Source: Companilactobacillus farciminis KCTC 3681 = DSM 20184
GTDB lineage: Bacteria > Bacillota > Bacilli > Lactobacillales > Lactobacillaceae
DNA length: 64,000 nucleotides
Direction of reading: 5' to 3'
NCBI RefSeq assembly: GCF_002706745.1
Contig: NZ_CP017702.1
Location: 248,001-312,000 of the forward strand
Below are positions 63,201 through 64,000 of the stretch, piece after piece (the first letter of the stretch is position 1; every line of letters begins with the position of its first letter). The position numbers and the translations under genes were made by a program. Below the pieces are notes generated by a model that was given only the letters and a program-made list of their open reading frames with translations, was not told where the DNA came from and did no database searches.

Positions 63201-63374
63201 TTCACTAGTTGTACTACCAAAGAGGGCAAAGGTCATGGCATCAAAGATAGTAGACTTACCAGCTCCGGTATCACCACCAATTAGAAAGATAGGTGATTCA
63301 TCGAGTTTTCTAAAATCAATAATTGAATGTTCATGTGGTCCAAAGAAGTTGATATCTAAATATATTGGTTTCAT
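60207..63374 (-). CDS. sbcC: DNA repair exonuclease subunit SbcC
   Basis: A 1055-aa SMC-like ATPase. With SbcD it forms the nuclease that cleaves DNA hairpins and processes double-strand breaks. It has Walker A GGDTGAGKS (33-41), two long Gln/Lys/Asp-rich coiled-coil arms, a zinc hook with Cys524 and Cys527 (CAVC) at their tip, and then an ABC signature LSGGETF and Walker B ALFIDEGFGSLD near the C-terminus. The length is normal. The ATG overlaps the sbcD stop by 4 bp, so the two are coupled. Confidence 0.95.
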   Translation of the reverse strand: MKPIYLDINFFGPHEHSIIDFRKLDESPIFLIGGDTGAGKSTIFDAMTFALFGSTTSEREAKEMRSQFAEGTDTTKVVFYFEQNGKIFKVERTPEQFLARKRGTGFTKKAPTANLSIVDEVNGVEVESIATKPVDVGNAISEILNLTADQFKKIILLPQNDFSEFLKSNTADKEKILKKIFGTQLFTDFTVKLKDHYDQATSKAQDFETKIQNQLSSPIWNDEEKTQLKEIDNDQLNDTLGKFVANRQATLNEAKKTEQAKFAAKKKTEATYQVALDISKKFDQLNEYQTQYQSHITNQADNISQKQIHISELQWAQPLQETVRDLERLEKDQTDTLNSKKDLEQKLQLAHKNLAAAQAKTTELTSQQANFDEKNQQAQKLTVLIAKVQEIEAIKKSLSQLQPRLEQITKTVQTKSQELTTINDSIQAKNEELSKYQDFPSQKDKLVQERADFIDQFSPLETDRQNAADAVAKTQKKLKQLHADLDQKTKVFENAKKDYQEKIKTRQSLMIAQLRQELVEGEACAVCGSTEHPYAKEAAVANEKELRKSMDAVDNSQKIFAAKETDLKNIQQTIQEVSDEFDQQQQKAVSTQIALSTHYTQVVANTSIELPQQFDLVAIKDTFKKSIDQLNEQIQISQKLAQEIKDLENNLNRQQQSLSQDKSELDKLTAQIQTRENDLQTKSADLSDSTTTSQQLITKKNELVSAYEKFQKDLKVAQDAAHKNEINYSNNQTKLTDTQTQLDKLTTSLRNLSDKLHQALNADNAKTNDRNLLDRWILEISQNQLSKLQNDVTSYQKEKEILTDNISKVTAQLKDQTKPDIVALKQAKVEAEQTHLIAAKQTNSFSHDLKEATQNFEQVQKILQAQGNFTKELAAITSLYNIVTGKDGNENKLKLETYVVQNYLLKILNYANRKFLSILSNDRYYFQLSTESTNKQRDHGLDINIYDRQTNATRSSDTLSGGETFIAALSIALSLSEVVQSSANGVQIDALFIDEGFGSLDEETLNEAMKALTEIGQNRMVGVISHIESMKQSIGQQLLVQKVGNGKSTIKIITK

Positions 63375-64000
63375 TTGCGCGCTCTTTCTACTTCGTTGAA
63401 GATGTTTTCAACAAGTGTTTTTTGTTGGTTGGATAAGTCTTTACCAGTGATAGTTTTGAAAAATTGATCGACGGTTTCTTCAGGACTGAGGTCGTTGATG
63501 TTGGTGTTGATAGTTTGGATTTGGTTGTCGCTTGCTTTTACTTGATAGTCCAGTTCGACGATAGTCTTATAGTGCTTTTGTAATTTGGCCCGGATATTGG
63601 TATGAACGTGTTCACTTGGGTCGAAGTTCTTAATTGTGATAGCGAACCAAGCTGAATCAAGTGGCTGTTGGCTGTAAAATTTCTCGTCACAAAGGGTATC
63701 CCAATCTTCTTCCAAGACAATTAAGTCAGTTTTAGGTGTTAAAGGTTTGAATTCACGATTAATACCATTGTCGTCAATCGTTACAATGTCGACACCTTTG
63801 CCTTTGTTTTTGATACGAGCTTCTTTGACGTTGAATTTGACCGGACTGCCGGAATAACGAATATTGTCAGTCGGAGAAGCGAAGCGGGTATGAATGTGTC
63901 CCAGCATGACGTAATCAAAATCACTGAATTCGTCGCTAGTTAAAGTTGCTAAGCCACCGACTTTTGAATTGGTTTCACTAGTTAGTTCCAGTTCGGTATC
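63371..64000 (-). CDS. sbcD: DNA repair exonuclease subunit SbcD (C-terminal part)
   Basis: The frame runs off the right edge of the window, and 209 codons are visible. DYVMLGHIHTRF carries the last metallophosphoesterase motif (GHxH) of the Mre11/SbcD nuclease domain, and SGSPVKFNVKEA is the usual continuation. It is followed by the capping domain and the SbcC-binding tail. The missing N-terminal ~170 residues hold the other metal ligands. It is upstream of and coupled to sbcC (4-bp overlap). Confidence 0.93.
   Translation of the reverse strand, partial: DTELELTSETNSKVGGLATLTSDEFSDFDYVMLGHIHTRFASPTDNIRYSGSPVKFNVKEARIKNKGKGVDIVTIDDNGINREFKPLTPKTDLIVLEEDWDTLCDEKFYSQQPLDSAWFAITIKNFDPSEHVHTNIRAKLQKHYKTIVELDYQVKASDNQIQTINTNINDLSPEETVDQFFKTITGKDLSNQQKTLVENIFNEVERARK

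Noticed and set aside
1..64000. tRNA, rRNA, replication origin or prophage genes
   Set aside because: Nothing resembling them was seen on reading both strands; only a tool-based scan could exclude small or unusual ones.

Overview
The window looks like a chromosomal segment of a low-GC Gram-positive bacterium of the family Lactobacillaceae. The evidence is SLAP-domain surface proteins, WxL/L-type-lectin surface proteins, PepN, a cinnamoyl-esterase-type hydrolase, T-box control of asnA, PyrR-type leaders before carAB, and many small oxidoreductase/LysR pairs. A genus such as Companilactobacillus is a reasonable guess, but the sequence alone does not prove it. No tRNA, rRNA, CRISPR array, transposase or prophage structural gene was seen.

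Layout. Bases 1-4.9 kb carry the end of a SLAP-repeat protein, a P2-type calcium-transporting ATPase with a terminator-like hairpin in its leader, and a secreted SLAP+CAP protein. From 4.9 to 10.5 kb lies redox and detoxification metabolism: an NmrA-like protein, an esterase, a nitroreductase next to a broken LysR gene, and a divergent acetyltransferase-SDR-aldo/keto reductase operon. From 10.7 to 15.7 kb is an accessory stretch with a HigBA module, a 473-aa protein of unknown function, a frameshifted aldo/keto reductase, an orphan HigA and a second toxin/antitoxin pair. From 15.8 to 29.8 kb are LysR/aldo-keto reductase and LysR/hydrolase pairs, PadR-DUF1048, a WxL-lectin protein, a 16-codon peptide gene, an AraC regulator, SDR, a cytochrome b5-like protein, a frameshifted WYL regulator opposite an AzoR-like flavoprotein, and small membrane proteins. 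From 29.8 to 33.2 kb, pepN sits among three copies of a ~170-bp structured repeat. From 33.2 to 43.2 kb are a manganese/zinc ABC transporter, a second WxL-lectin protein, a Bax inhibitor-like membrane protein, an uncharacterised three-gene operon ending in a lipoprotein, and T-box-controlled asnA. From 43.2 to 55.4 kb is a probable defence/DNA-processing region: AbiH, two paralogous PLD-helicase-DUF3427 proteins with a NUDIX hydrolase, a DnaQ-BRCT protein and a degenerate HNH protein, with a LysE exporter and its MocR regulator in between. From 55.4 kb to the end are two tandem PyrR-type attenuators, carAB, and sbcCD, with sbcD cut by the window edge.

How the parts relate. Many oxidoreductases are paired head-to-head with a regulator (LysR, WYL, PadR or MocR). 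Three genes in these families are broken: one LysR gene by what looks like a deletion between short direct repeats, and one aldo/keto reductase and one WYL regulator by single-base shifts. The most unusual finding is the 170-bp repeat. Its three copies differ in sequence, but paired changes preserve the same set of helices, so a structured RNA, or a mobile element encoding one, is likely.
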